A stretch of DNA of 64,000 nucleotides. It comes from Bacillus sp. 1780r2a1 (GTDB lineage: Bacteria > Bacillota > Bacilli > Bacillales > Bacillaceae_H). The position numbers and the translations under genes are program-made. Below are positions 7,592 to 16,321 of the stretch, in pieces (position 1 is the stretch's first letter; the number at the start of each line of letters is the position of its first letter). The notes under the pieces were generated by a model, which worked only from the letters and a program-made list of their open reading frames with translations, was not told where the DNA came from and made no database searches. The stretch covers positions 2,041,501 to 2,105,500 of the forward strand of contig CP099863.1 in NCBI GenBank assembly GCA_024134725.1, read 5' to 3'.

Positions 7592-10102
7592 TTATTTTTG
7601 TTTTACTGTAATTGGTTTAATGGATAACGATACGTTTTCATAGGAGTAGCTGTCTCGCTGTCCATCTGTATATCCCCAGTAACCAGAAGTTTTTTTCGTT
7701 TTGGCGAATTCAAGCTCAAAGCCCGAGCTACCGTTTAAACTATAGCTTTTCACTGATGAATTAGCTTCGTTATCTACTAAATCATAGCCAATAAGCTGAT
7801 TTACCAAGCCGTGTGGTGAAAAGACACCTGTGTTAGGTGCTGTTTTCGCATTGCTGTACTCTGCACCGATTGTTTCACTCTTCGTCTCCGATACCGTTAT
7901 TTTGTTTGTTTTTACGTTAATCGTATCACCAGGTGATAAAGCTGATAAAGAAATATCTTCATAACTGCGTGGCGTGTGCTTGCTTGCCTTTGCGTTATCT
8001 ATATCCACCACCGTTACTTTTCCTCTACCTAACACTTCGACTTCACCTGTTTTGTTGTGAACAAGCATTGCTGTATCTTCGTCAATACCATATGAGCGTT
8101 CACCTTTCTTACCCAACTCATAAGACGTTGCTACCAAGCGGCCTAATCTCGCTTTTTGCTCAAAATGTTGATCAATAATGCCATATTGGAAGAAACCAAG
8201 TCCTTGTTCCACATATCCTGGTCCAAGTTCTTGCTGCTCCATGCCATCATACGAATCAACAAATCCTTTCGTTAACGTATTGTAGCTGTCTCCACCAGCA
8301 ATCATCGTATTGCTCATGATAGCAGCGCCAGCACTTGTCCCACCTAAAATGCCACCTTTTTTATACATGTCCCAAATTGCGTTTAATACCGTAGAACGGC
8401 TGCCGTCTTCTTTTAATAGGGAACCTGTGATAAGAGTTTGGTCGCCACCAACAAACCAAATACCCGATAGACCTTTAACTTTATTGGCTAAAGCTTCACT
8501 GTTCATATTGTTTTTCCATGTAGACTCATCTACAGGAGTGCCTGAAAAATCAGCGCTTGCAATTGGTAAAATTTCGATATTATCCGGATTTACTCCAATT
8601 GAAATAAGCTTCTTTTTAAATGCTTCAGAAGACTTTAACGAACCGCTAGCTGCTGGAATGATTCCAACCTTTGCTTTCGTTTTCCCACCAGCTTCTTCAA
8701 CAAATTTTCCGTAAAGCTCATTGCTTTCTCCAACAGCTCCACCCGCAATTAATAAATTTCCACTTACTTTTTCTTGTGGAACATTTTTTGCTTTAAACGA
8801 TGGAGATTGATAGCTATTATCCTTTTTAGAACCGCTCATAGATACCTTCATAGGTTTAATATCCATTTGAACATTTACAAAAGAATATTGATCCTTCTGT
8901 CCATCTGTATATCCCCAATATCCATTCGTATCTTTTTGTTTTTTAAATGTAAGCTTAAAGCCTTTTCCTTTACTATCAAGCAGTTGACTTGTAAGGGGAT
9001 CTGTTTGCTGATTGTCTACTAGTGAGTAAGATAAGTAAGCTTGCAAACGACCATACGGAGTAAATACTCCAGTTGCTGGAAGCGGTTTGAACGTATAGTA
9101 TTCCTCTCCGTTTGTAAGATATTTTGTGCTGGACACGTCAACAGTCTTTGCATCAATATTCACTTTATCTCCAGGCGATAAATAGCTGATTTTAGCGTTT
9201 TTCACTTCAAAACCGTTTTGTTTATCTTCTTTACTTGTTGCTTGGCTTACGTCTGCTAAGAACACCCCGCTTCGGCCAACGACTTCGACAGTGCCTTTTT
9301 CGTTAGACACAACCATTGCTGTATCTTCATCTACTCCGTAAGCAAAGTTTTGTTTTGGATTTTGCTCATGCTTTACTGCAGCAACAGTTAATCGACCATA
9401 TCGAGCACGCTCGTTCATGTGCTGATCAATAATGCCGTGCTGGAAAAAACCGAGTCCTTTTCCCACAGTCAAAGGCTCATATTCCTCTTTATTAGCTTTA
9501 GCACTTTGACCTTTTAACGCACCTAAACTATCTCCTCCAGTGATCATAACGTCACTCATAATAGCAGCACCAGCGCTGGTTCCACCGATTACGCCACCTT
9601 CTTCATACATCTCCCAAATGGCTTTAAGAGCTTTTGAATCTTTATTGCCATCGCGCAGGGTATCGACAATCTTCACCTGATCGCCTCCAACAAACCAAAC
9701 AGCTGTTAAATCTTTGATTTGATTAGCGACTTTGTCGGTGTTACTGTTGGCTGCCCACTTGCTTTCATCTTCTGCTGTGCCTGAAAAATCATGATTAGAA
9801 AGTGGCAGAATTTCAACAGAGTCTGGGTTTATTCCAAGTGTAACCATATCTTTTTTAAAGGCTGCAGAAGACTTTAACGAGCCGCTAGCTGCCGGGATAA
9901 TACCGACTTTGGCATTTTTAGTACCACCTGCAAGTTCAATAAACTTGTCATAAACCGCTTTATTTGATGAACCAAGGGCACCTCCAGCAATAACCAGATT
10001 TCCTTTGATTTTCTTGTCGTCAATTTGTTCAGCTGCTGGTTTTAACGGACTAAAAGGTAGCAAAGCTGCAATTGTTGCAGCTGCAATCCACTTCTTTTTC
10101 AT
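7592..10102 (-). CDS. cphB: Secreted tandem-domain cyanophycinase (peptidase S51)
   Basis: An 836-residue protein with a signal peptide (basic MKKKW, then an Ala-rich hydrophobic core to about residue 25) and two homologous halves, about residues 34-420 and 448-836. Each half has the S51 landmarks: NLVIAGGA/NLLIAGGA, KVGIIPAASGSLKSS, VWFVGGDQ/IWFVGGDQ and the nucleophile motif GGTSAGAA (Ser near 176 and near 590), then GIIDQH. Each ends in a beta-rich segment with GYWGYTDGQ. Cyanophycinase cuts the multi-Arg-poly-Asp storage polymer to beta-Asp-Arg dipeptides; this one should act outside the cell. The ATG at 10102 follows AAGGA at eight bases. It is 19 bases after the isoaspartyl dipeptidase gene, in the same operon. 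Confidence 0.9.
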   Translation of the reverse strand: MKKKWIAAATIAALLPFSPLKPAAEQIDDKKIKGNLVIAGGALGSSNKAVYDKFIELAGGTKNAKVGIIPAASGSLKSSAAFKKDMVTLGINPDSVEILPLSNHDFSGTAEDESKWAANSNTDKVANQIKDLTAVWFVGGDQVKIVDTLRDGNKDSKALKAIWEMYEEGGVIGGTSAGAAIMSDVMITGGDSLGALKGQSAKANKEEYEPLTVGKGLGFFQHGIIDQHMNERARYGRLTVAAVKHEQNPKQNFAYGVDEDTAMVVSNEKGTVEVVGRSGVFLADVSQATSKEDKQNGFEVKNAKISYLSPGDKVNIDAKTVDVSSTKYLTNGEEYYTFKPLPATGVFTPYGRLQAYLSYSLVDNQQTDPLTSQLLDSKGKGFKLTFKKQKDTNGYWGYTDGQKDQYSFVNVQMDIKPMKVSMSGSKKDNSYQSPSFKAKNVPQEKVSGNLLIAGGAVGESNELYGKFVEEAGGKTKAKVGIIPAASGSLKSSEAFKKKLISIGVNPDNIEILPIASADFSGTPVDESTWKNNMNSEALANKVKGLSGIWFVGGDQTLITGSLLKEDGSRSTVLNAIWDMYKKGGILGGTSAGAAIMSNTMIAGGDSYNTLTKGFVDSYDGMEQQELGPGYVEQGLGFFQYGIIDQHFEQKARLGRLVATSYELGKKGERSYGIDEDTAMLVHNKTGEVEVLGRGKVTVVDIDNAKASKHTPRSYEDISLSALSPGDTINVKTNKITVSETKSETIGAEYSNAKTAPNTGVFSPHGLVNQLIGYDLVDNEANSSVKSYSLNGSSGFELEFAKTKKTSGYWGYTDGQRDSYSYENVSLSIKPITVKQK

Positions 10103-10121
10103 GTACATCATCCTTTTCGAT

Positions 10122-11294
10122 TTATTCAAAGGTTCCTTTCACAATCACTTCTTTGTTTTGAACCATTGTTTGACCTTTAGCAATGACAGTATCAATCGTT
10201 AAATCATTTTTGTTCAACAATACTAAATCAGCATCTTTTCCTAGAGCGATGGTGCCTTTATCTTGTAGCTTTAATACCTGAGCAGGGTTTGATGTGATAA
10301 CTTGAAGTGCCGTTTCCATTGGAATCCCTTCCTCTAAAATGGCATCTCTTACTTCTTCAAATAAAGAGTGAACCTTTCCGACCTGTACGCCTATGTATTC
10401 TCCGTCTTCATTAAATGACGGTAGGCTTGCTTGGCCATCAGAAGAAAACGTAATGCTTCGAATAGTTACACCGCGTTCAAGCATCATGCGAAGTCCCTTA
10501 CTACACTTCACTTCACCTTCTTCTAAAAACAGTGGGATTGTGCTTGTTGTAAAATCTACATACCCACCGTTTAACGCAAAGTTAATTCCTGCTTCAAACA
10601 AATCTTCATTTCGATTAATATGCGTTGGATGAAAGTGACGAATAGGAATGTTTGTTTTTTCTTTAATTTGTTCAAGAAGTGACAGTTTGTCAGCTCCATC
10701 ACCAACGTGAACCTCAACTATACCTGCTTTTCCAGATAAAATACCGCCGTTACGAGCAGCCGAAGCAATCTTCGTCATTTCCTCAAACGTAGGCTCGGAT
10801 GAACGATGATCTGCAATTGCAATTTCTCCTGCACCAATAATTTTATCGATTAGAATGATGTCATCTTCAATCTTATCTGTTAATGTTTTAACAGGTACCT
10901 GGTAGGAGCCTGTATGAATAAACGTTGTAATGCCTTCTTCATCTAGTCCTCTTGCTTTTGCAAGCAGACTTTCCATTCTTCTAGTTGTGCCATCTGTTCC
11001 TAGCAAACCAATAACCGTTGTGATACCAGCAGTTGTTAAGTCCGTTAGCTGAATTTCAGGCGTGCGCGTTTTAAATCCTCCTTCGCCGCCTCCGCCAATC
11101 AAGTGAACATGGGAGTCGATGAAGCCAGGTGTGATGATAAAGTCAGATGCATCAATAACTTCTATAGACACAAATCCTTCTGGAACAGTAATTTCATCTT
11201 CGATATATCCAATTTTGTCATTGACTAAAAGAATGTCTTTACGCCCCAAGTAGTGAGGCGCATAGACTTCTCCATTCTTTAAAAGTGTAAGCAT
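10122..11294 (-). CDS. iadA: Isoaspartyl (beta-aspartyl) dipeptidase
   Basis: A 390-residue amidohydrolase-fold metallopeptidase (family M38). Visible metal and substrate motifs are GFIDSHVHLIGGGGEGG near residue 65 (metal His pair), STIPLFLEEGE, a FHPTHINR segment, and FSSDGQAS with the catalytic Asp. It splits beta-aspartyl dipeptides; with the neighbouring cyanophycinase the expected substrate is beta-Asp-Arg, giving aspartate and arginine in the cytosol. A longer frame exists, but the ATG at 11294 follows AAGGAGAG at about seven bases and aligns with the family start. It is 17 bases downstream of the transporter gene. Confidence 0.93.
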   Translation of the reverse strand: MLTLLKNGEVYAPHYLGRKDILLVNDKIGYIEDEITVPEGFVSIEVIDASDFIITPGFIDSHVHLIGGGGEGGFKTRTPEIQLTDLTTAGITTVIGLLGTDGTTRRMESLLAKARGLDEEGITTFIHTGSYQVPVKTLTDKIEDDIILIDKIIGAGEIAIADHRSSEPTFEEMTKIASAARNGGILSGKAGIVEVHVGDGADKLSLLEQIKEKTNIPIRHFHPTHINRNEDLFEAGINFALNGGYVDFTTSTIPLFLEEGEVKCSKGLRMMLERGVTIRSITFSSDGQASLPSFNEDGEYIGVQVGKVHSLFEEVRDAILEEGIPMETALQVITSNPAQVLKLQDKGTIALGKDADLVLLNKNDLTIDTVIAKGQTMVQNKEVIVKGTFE

Positions 11295-11311
11295 GTAAAT
11301 CTCTCCTTCTA

Positions 11312-12730
11312 TTAAAAAGGACCGTACCCAATCATATGAGCAATTACAATTGTAATTAGTCCAATTGCATATTGTATTAAAACAAGTGGTAAAATCCATT
11401 TAGCCCACTTTGTCCATGGAATTCCTGCAATAGCAAGACCCGCCATAAGCGTACCTGCTGTAGGGAAGATAATATTCCCGATTCCATCGGCAAACGAGAA
11501 TGATAAAACAGCGGTTTGACGTGTGATATCTAATAGATCCGCTAACGGAGTCATGATTGGCATTGTCAGCATCGCGTGACCGCTACCTGATGCTAAGATA
11601 AAGTGAATAGCTGCTTGGAAATTGTACATTCCGATAACGCTTAAATAGCCCGGAACATCTTTCATCATTTCTGATACTTGGAATAGTAAAGGATCAACAA
11701 TGTGTCCTTGCTCTAACACAACAAGCGTTGCACGAGATACACCGATTACAAGCGCTCCACCAATTAGTGCAGCTGCCCCGCTTGTGAAAGCTTTAACGGT
11801 ATCATCAACCGAAAGGCGTCCAATAACTGCAATAGCGATTGTTAAAATAATAAATAACGCAGCAATTTCAGTAATGTACCATTGATATTTAATAACACCA
11901 AATGCTAATACAACGTAGTTAAGCATAAAAGCACCTAAAATAAATCTGTGCTTTCTCTCTAATCTTTTTCCAGATTGTAAAAGCTCATTTGCATCTTCTT
12001 TGCTATACTTACCATAAAAGCCGATTGACGGATCTTTTTTTACTTTCATTGCATAGCGGTAGACAAACCAAACTGATACAGCATATACAAGCACAAATGT
12101 AACTAAGCGAAGGCCCATTCCAGAGAATAGAGGAAGCTCAGCGATACCTTGTGCGATTCCAACGGTAAAAGGATTCATAACGGCAGTTGTAAAACCTGCG
12201 GAAGCACCAACTAATACGATAGCTGTTCCTGTCATAACGTCAAAACCTAGCGCTAGCGCTAGCGGTATTAATAATGGGATATAAGCAAGCGTTTCTTCCG
12301 CCATTCCCATTAACGATCCACAGACAGCAAAGAAAAGCATCATAACGGGAATGAGTAACTTTTCACGCGTTGCAAGCCTTCTTGCCATAGTCGCAATTAG
12401 TAAATCTACCGTACCTGTAACACTTAATACACCAAAAAAACCACCAATAATTAAAACGAAAAAGATAATATCAGCTGCTTCTGTCATACCAGTATGAATG
12501 GCCTTTACCATATCAAACGGACCAACTGGTGTAGAATCGATCCACTTAAACGAATCTGGATCAACAAGCGTACGGCCATCTTGTTCAATACGGCTATATT
12601 CACCGGCAGGCAATACATTCGTTAAAATGGTGGCAATTACTAAAACCCCTAGCAGTAAAGCAAAAACGTTAATATTACCGGTTTTCTTTGCTTTTTTCGA
12701 CACGACTTTCTCTCGGTTTAACTCACTCAT
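11312..12730 (-). CDS. YfcC/DcuC-family transporter, probable importer of cyanophycin dipeptides or basic amino acids
   Basis: A 472-residue integral membrane protein with about 11-13 hydrophobic segments, of the YfcC family (C4-dicarboxylate anaerobic carrier superfamily). Typical pieces are the N-terminal helix NVFALLLGVLVIATILTNVLP, GGFFGVLSVTG, GSLMGMAEETLAYIPLL and LASGSGHAMLTMPIMTPL. Related proteins move amino acids such as arginine/ornithine or peptides. First gene of the operon directly behind a sigma-54 promoter, so it likely brings in beta-Asp-Arg (or arginine) released outside by the cyanophycinase. The ATG at 12730 follows AGGGGAG; upstream in-frame starts lack a site. The substrate is inferred only from context. 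Confidence 0.8.
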   Translation of the reverse strand: MSELNREKVVSKKAKKTGNINVFALLLGVLVIATILTNVLPAGEYSRIEQDGRTLVDPDSFKWIDSTPVGPFDMVKAIHTGMTEAADIIFFVLIIGGFFGVLSVTGTVDLLIATMARRLATREKLLIPVMMLFFAVCGSLMGMAEETLAYIPLLIPLALALGFDVMTGTAIVLVGASAGFTTAVMNPFTVGIAQGIAELPLFSGMGLRLVTFVLVYAVSVWFVYRYAMKVKKDPSIGFYGKYSKEDANELLQSGKRLERKHRFILGAFMLNYVVLAFGVIKYQWYITEIAALFIILTIAIAVIGRLSVDDTVKAFTSGAAALIGGALVIGVSRATLVVLEQGHIVDPLLFQVSEMMKDVPGYLSVIGMYNFQAAIHFILASGSGHAMLTMPIMTPLADLLDITRQTAVLSFSFADGIGNIIFPTAGTLMAGLAIAGIPWTKWAKWILPLVLIQYAIGLITIVIAHMIGYGPF

Positions 12731-12838
12731 CTCTTTTCTCCCCTTCATTAGTAACAAAATACGTCATCAACACTTCTGTTTTTCTTTGTGTTTTGACAAA
12801 AACCAACATTATTCCTCCTTGCCGTACACCTTTTTTAA

Positions 12839-12856
12839 TTGCAATTTACGTGCCAA
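12839..12856 (-). promoter_or_regulatory. Sigma-54 (SigL) -24/-12 promoter of the cyanophycin operon
   Basis: The minus strand reads TTGGCACGTAAATTGCAA: TTGGCACG with the invariant GG, then four bases, then TTGCAA with the invariant GC, matching the sigma-54 consensus YTGGCACG-N4-TTGCW. It lies about 109 bases upstream of the transporter start and points toward it. The divergent gene encodes a sigma-54 activator, which makes a chance match very unlikely. Confidence 0.93.
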
Positions 12857-12886
12857 CCTTAAAATCTAGGATAAATTGATTATTTT

Positions 12887-12915
12887 TTGACTATTTCATT
12901 AATTTAAGCTATTAT
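12887..12915 (+). promoter_or_regulatory. Sigma-A promoter of the sigma-54 activator gene
   Basis: TTGACT (12887-12892), 17-base spacer, TATTAT (12910-12915), about 70 bases upstream of the activator start, back to back with the sigma-54 promoter. The stretch 12857-12986 should also hold the activator's enhancer sites; no clear pair of dyads stands out. Confidence 0.6.
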
Positions 12916-12986
12916 TCTTGTTTATTTTTATATAAAATTGGTTTTATTAAGAACCTAAAACAACCATTAAAGGTGGATTGAAAATA

Positions 12987-15026
12987 ATGAAGGAGCTTGT
13001 ATTAATTTGTGGAACAAAAGAGACAAAAAAAGCGCTAACAACGCAGCTTAATGATATTTTAGGAAACTCAATTCATATTTGGAGTTATTCAATCGAAGAA
13101 GGTTTGCCTCATCAATTTGAAAATCAGCTGGTTGTACTATCCTCTTACCTAATTGAAGAAGATGTAGAAGGAAGAATTAGCAGCAGCTGTGATGTTATTG
13201 TAGCGAAACGAACGGTTAACTATGAATATATTGATCAGCTGTTCTTTTTGCCTCCAGGAACGAAAGCGCTTTATGTAAATGATTTTCCCGCTAGCACAAC
13301 TGATGCTATCCACACGCTAATGAAGCTCGGAATTGACCATATTGAGTATTATCCATACTTCCCTAATGCATCTATTGAAATAACGTTCGATGTAGCCATT
13401 ACGCCTGGAGAACTTGCTTTTGTTCCTCCTTCCATCCCTCATGTAATTGATATAGGGGTACGGTTAATTGACATCTCAACTATCTATCAAATCTTACAAC
13501 AACTTAACCTTGTTAATGAGCTTGATCAAGACGTTTCAGAAAAATATATAAAAAAAATTATTGAGCTTGGTCAAAATATTGCTGAGTTCAATAAACAAAC
13601 AGACCACTTAAACAACCATTTAAAAAAAGTGGTAAACGGAGTCAATGATGGGATTTTGGCTTTTAATCGCGACGGTAAAATCACGGTATTTAATGACGGC
13701 CTCCAAAAAATGACTGCTACTCCGTCAGCGTATGCGCTACAAAAATCTATTCATACGGTTTTTAAAAACTCATCGCTTATCGACTTTTTACTTAAGCAAA
13801 AAGAAAGCAATGACGCTTACTTTACGCTAGATGATATAGATGTGGTTGTGCATCGATTTTTATTAGAAAGCGATCAAACCGTCGTTGCTACATTCAAAAG
13901 TGTAAAAGACACGATTGCGATTGAAAACGCAGCCCGGAAAGAACTAATAAAAAAAGGCTACATTGCAAAATATCATTTTTCAGATATTATTGGCGACAGT
14001 AGTATTATTTCTGGTACAAAACAAACGGCTGCCAAGCTTGCTCGCACAAACTTAGCTGTATTAATTCAAGGAGAAAGCGGCACAGGAAAAGAGTTGTTTG
14101 CTAGTGCCATCCATAATGAATCGGCTCGAAAACACGGACCTTTCTTAGCTGTAAACTTTAGTGCACTCCCTGAAGATTTACTAGAAAGTGAGCTTTTTGG
14201 TTATGAAGAAGGTGCGTTTACCGGCGCGAAAAAAGGTGGAAAACAAGGGATTTTTGAGCAAGGGCATGGAGGAACCATTTTTTTAGATGAAATTGGTGAC
14301 AGCAGTCCCAAACTACAGGCTAGACTATTGCGTGTGCTGCAAGAAAAAGAGGTTCGAAGAGTTGGTGGAACCAAAAATATTCCTATTGATGTTCGGATTA
14401 TCGCAGCTACAAACTGTGATTTACAAAGTATGATTACCGAAGGCACGTTTCGCCGTGATTTATACCATCGATTGAAAGTGCTATATTTAGAACTTCCACC
14501 CTTGCGAAAACGAACTGGTGATTTACCTATTTTGATGGAGCGTTTTATTCAAGAAAGTGAACAGCCGGATGTTTATATTCAACCACAAGTGATTGAGGCC
14601 TTGTCTCATTACCCTTGGTATGGAAATGTACGAGAATTAAAGAATACGGTGGAATATATGCTAGCTGTTTGTGACGAAAATGAAGTTACGACTGATGATT
14701 TACCTTCTAACAGCTTCTTTGAACTAAATGATTATCAAAAAGACCAGAACCAGTCAGATTCTAGCCTTGAAGAGTTTGGGATGGATGAGTTAATTTTATT
14801 GAGCGGCATTTATGCATTAACTAGGCAAGGAGTCACTCCTAGTCGCAAGCGTTTGGTTGAGTTTACTGAAGCATCCCACACTCCTCTTTCTGAGCAGCAG
14901 GTACGCTATCGTTTAGAGATGTTAGAAGAAAAAGGATTAGTGATGAAGCAAAAAGGACGTGGTGGAACAAAATTAACTCAAAAAGGTTATGTAGCGGCTG
15001 AAAAGCTTGAGTTAGCGCTCTCCTAG
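12987..15026 (+). CDS. Sigma-54-dependent transcriptional activator of the cyanophycin locus
   Basis: A 679-residue enhancer-binding protein. Residues 1 to about 200 are an N-terminal sensing domain without a recognised family, about 215-300 look like a PAS domain ([16 protein letters not shown]), and about 335-560 are the sigma-54 interaction AAA+ module with Walker A GESGTGKE (362-369), the sigma-contact loop GAFTGA (409-414) and Walker [11 protein letters not shown] (428-437). The C-terminus (about 600-679) is a winged-helix-like segment ([36 protein letters not shown]) instead of the usual Fis-type helix-turn-helix. It should sense dipeptide, arginine or aspartate and drive the divergent operon with SigL. 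ATG chosen over an upstream TTG that is too close to the AAAGGTGG site. Confidence 0.9.
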   Translation: MKELVLICGTKETKKALTTQLNDILGNSIHIWSYSIEEGLPHQFENQLVVLSSYLIEEDVEGRISSSCDVIVAKRTVNYEYIDQLFFLPPGTKALYVNDFPASTTDAIHTLMKLGIDHIEYYPYFPNASIEITFDVAITPGELAFVPPSIPHVIDIGVRLIDISTIYQILQQLNLVNELDQDVSEKYIKKIIELGQNIAEFNKQTDHLNNHLKKVVNGVNDGILAFNRDGKITVFNDGLQKMTATPSAYALQKSIHTVFKNSSLIDFLLKQKESNDAYFTLDDIDVVVHRFLLESDQTVVATFKSVKDTIAIENAARKELIKKGYIAKYHFSDIIGDSSIISGTKQTAAKLARTNLAVLIQGESGTGKELFASAIHNESARKHGPFLAVNFSALPEDLLESELFGYEEGAFTGAKKGGKQGIFEQGHGGTIFLDEIGDSSPKLQARLLRVLQEKEVRRVGGTKNIPIDVRIIAATNCDLQSMITEGTFRRDLYHRLKVLYLELPPLRKRTGDLPILMERFIQESEQPDVYIQPQVIEALSHYPWYGNVRELKNTVEYMLAVCDENEVTTDDLPSNSFFELNDYQKDQNQSDSSLEEFGMDELILLSGIYALTRQGVTPSRKRLVEFTEASHTPLSEQQVRYRLEMLEEKGLVMKQKGRGGTKLTQKGYVAAEKLELALS

Positions 15027-15194
15027 TACGGAGTTGATACGTTGCTTTTGAATTTCTGTGTACATCTTTTTTAATTCCAGCATAGAAAGCTCATATAAGT
15101 GCCGACCATCTTTTGCTTTGTAGCATCCGTAATTAATGAGCTGATGTAGTACTCGTTCACGCTGGGTTTCTAGGTGTTGTTCATAGGATTGCAT
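15012..15194 (-). CDS. Fur-regulated basic protein A (FbpA)-like small protein
   Basis: A 60-residue basic protein with the pattern [30 protein letters not shown], which I recognise as the FbpA family. B. subtilis FbpA is a small Fur-regulated protein of the iron-sparing response, thought to work with the sRNA FsrA. The ATG follows AAAGGGGA at about eight bases. A partial Fur-box-like match (15229-15243) lies upstream. The gene converges with the sigma-54 activator gene and their 3' ends overlap by 15 bases. Confidence 0.7.
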   Translation of the reverse strand: MQSYEQHLETQRERVLHQLINYGCYKAKDGRHLYELSMLELKKMYTEIQKQRINSVLGER

Positions 15195-15228
15195 GACCGA
15201 TTCCCCTTTCGTTGCTTGTTTTTTTTCT

Positions 15229-15243
15229 CTATTGTCATTATCT
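15229..15243 (-). promoter_or_regulatory. Possible Fur box upstream of the FbpA-like gene
   Basis: Minus strand AGATAATGACAATAG matches the 7-1-7 Fur consensus TGATAATNATTATCA at 10 of 14 informative positions. It is kept mainly because the gene belongs to a Fur-regulated family. Confidence 0.35.
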
Positions 15244-15369
15244 TATATTTGTAAGCACTCTCTATCTTTACCCGATGTTTACGATTAAAAACATGAAATG
15301 AAAAAGATTGAATAAGCATAGAATACGTAGAATCCGTGAAAAAAAGATGAAATGCTTTGGAGTGATGTA

Positions 15370-15573
15370 ATGAAAGAACATATGCGCTTAGCATGGTTCG
15401 CTTCGTGGTTTGCTTTTATCGGGCAATTCCTTGTCTTTTTGTGCGTTGCGCTGTTTACAGGAGAGTGGCGCTACCTCTTATGGAGCTTTCTCATTAGTAT
15501 GACGGCTGGATTAACGGGAATAATCGTCACGAAAAATGCTGCAGAGAAACATGAAGGTAAAAAAGAACGCTAA
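15370..15573 (+). CDS. Small two-helix membrane protein (67 aa)
   Basis: Two hydrophobic segments (AWFASWFAFIGQFLVFLCVALF and LLWSFLISMTAGLTGIIV regions) joined by a short turn with GEWRY, and a charged C-terminal tail (AAEKHEGKKER). The ATG at 15370 lies eight bases after GGAG; the in-frame ATG 18 bases upstream is not preceded by a ribosome site. It is closed by a hairpin. No family or function is recognised; the neighbours suggest none. Confidence 0.65.
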   Translation: MKEHMRLAWFASWFAFIGQFLVFLCVALFTGEWRYLLWSFLISMTAGLTGIIVTKNAAEKHEGKKER

Positions 15574-15608
15574 ACAAGCATCTGATGTTCTCTGTCAGAT
15601 GCTTGTTT
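15573..15608. terminator. Bidirectional terminator
   Basis: Stem AACAAGCATCTGA (15573-15585) with its complement (15595-15607) and a T-rich tail. It serves the small membrane protein gene and the convergent LysE-type gene. Confidence 0.8.
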
Positions 15609-15618
15609 TTGTTTTAGA

Positions 15619-16221
15619 CTAAAAGATTCCTATTATTAAATAAACAGCAGTTCCCCATATAAACAAAGCAGATAATTTATTTAGCAGCTTCATAAAACCA
15701 CCTGTATGGTCAATTTTCCCTATCACCCTTCCAGCAAACGTAAGGCTGATAAACCACAGCCACGATACGGCAATACAAGCTCCCGTAAACAAGGCTTGTT
15801 CTGCACCGCTATATTTTAGTGCGCTTGTTCCAATTACACCAATCGTATCTAAAATTGCGTGCGGGTTGAGTAAAGAAACCGATAAAGCGAATAAAGTTTG
15901 CTCACGAGTTGTTAATACGTGATAATTCCCATCTGCTTTTGGTACAGACGTCCAAATAGTGTAACCCATATATAGTAGAAATAAGCTACCTCCACTCATT
16001 AAAGCAACTCGAATCCACTCAAACTGAAATACAATAGCAGATAATCCAAAGATAGCTAATAAAATTAGCAACGTATCACATACTGCAGCTGTAATCGTTG
16101 CCGGTAACGCTCGGACAAATTGCGTTTGCGTAGCTCCTTGAGAGAAAATAAATACGTTTTGCACGCCTAAAGGTAAAATAAGACCTAATGCTAAAAGAAC
16201 TCCATGAAAAATAGCTTCCAT
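15619..16221 (-). CDS. LysE/ArgO-family amino acid exporter
   Basis: A 200-residue protein with six predicted membrane helices. The start GVLLALGLILPLGVQNVFIFSQGA carries the LysE-family motif (PlGpQN-type), and LLNPHAILDTIGVIG is the family's conserved Asn-Pro segment. Members export lysine, arginine or other amino acids to prevent overload. The frame starts at ATG 16221, about ten bases after AAGGAGG. It is divergent from a MocR regulator gene across about 100 bases, which is probably its regulator. Confidence 0.88.
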   Translation of the reverse strand: MEAIFHGVLLALGLILPLGVQNVFIFSQGATQTQFVRALPATITAAVCDTLLILLAIFGLSAIVFQFEWIRVALMSGGSLFLLYMGYTIWTSVPKADGNYHVLTTREQTLFALSVSLLNPHAILDTIGVIGTSALKYSGAEQALFTGACIAVSWLWFISLTFAGRVIGKIDHTGGFMKLLNKLSALFIWGTAVYLIIGIF

Positions 16222-16281
16222 CCATCAACAACCTCCTTTCAATCACTATCCTACTATGATAGATTAAAAAGAAAACAACCA

Positions 16282-16307
16282 ATTGGATGGTTTTTTACCC
16301 ATCCAAT
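16282..16307. promoter_or_regulatory. Inverted repeat between the LysE and MocR genes, candidate MocR operator
   Basis: ATTGGATGG (16282-16290) and CCATCCAAT (16299-16307) form a perfect nine-base dyad with an eight-base spacer, just upstream of the MocR ribosome binding site. An operator for autoregulation and for the divergent exporter is the likeliest role; a leader hairpin is the alternative. Confidence 0.5.
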
Positions 16308-16321
16308 TTAGAGGAGATTGC

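Noticed and set aside
8310-8714. Long plus-strand frame opposite the cyanophycinase gene
   Set aside because: It is an antisense shadow of a clearly coding gene, with no ribosome site or recognisable motif.
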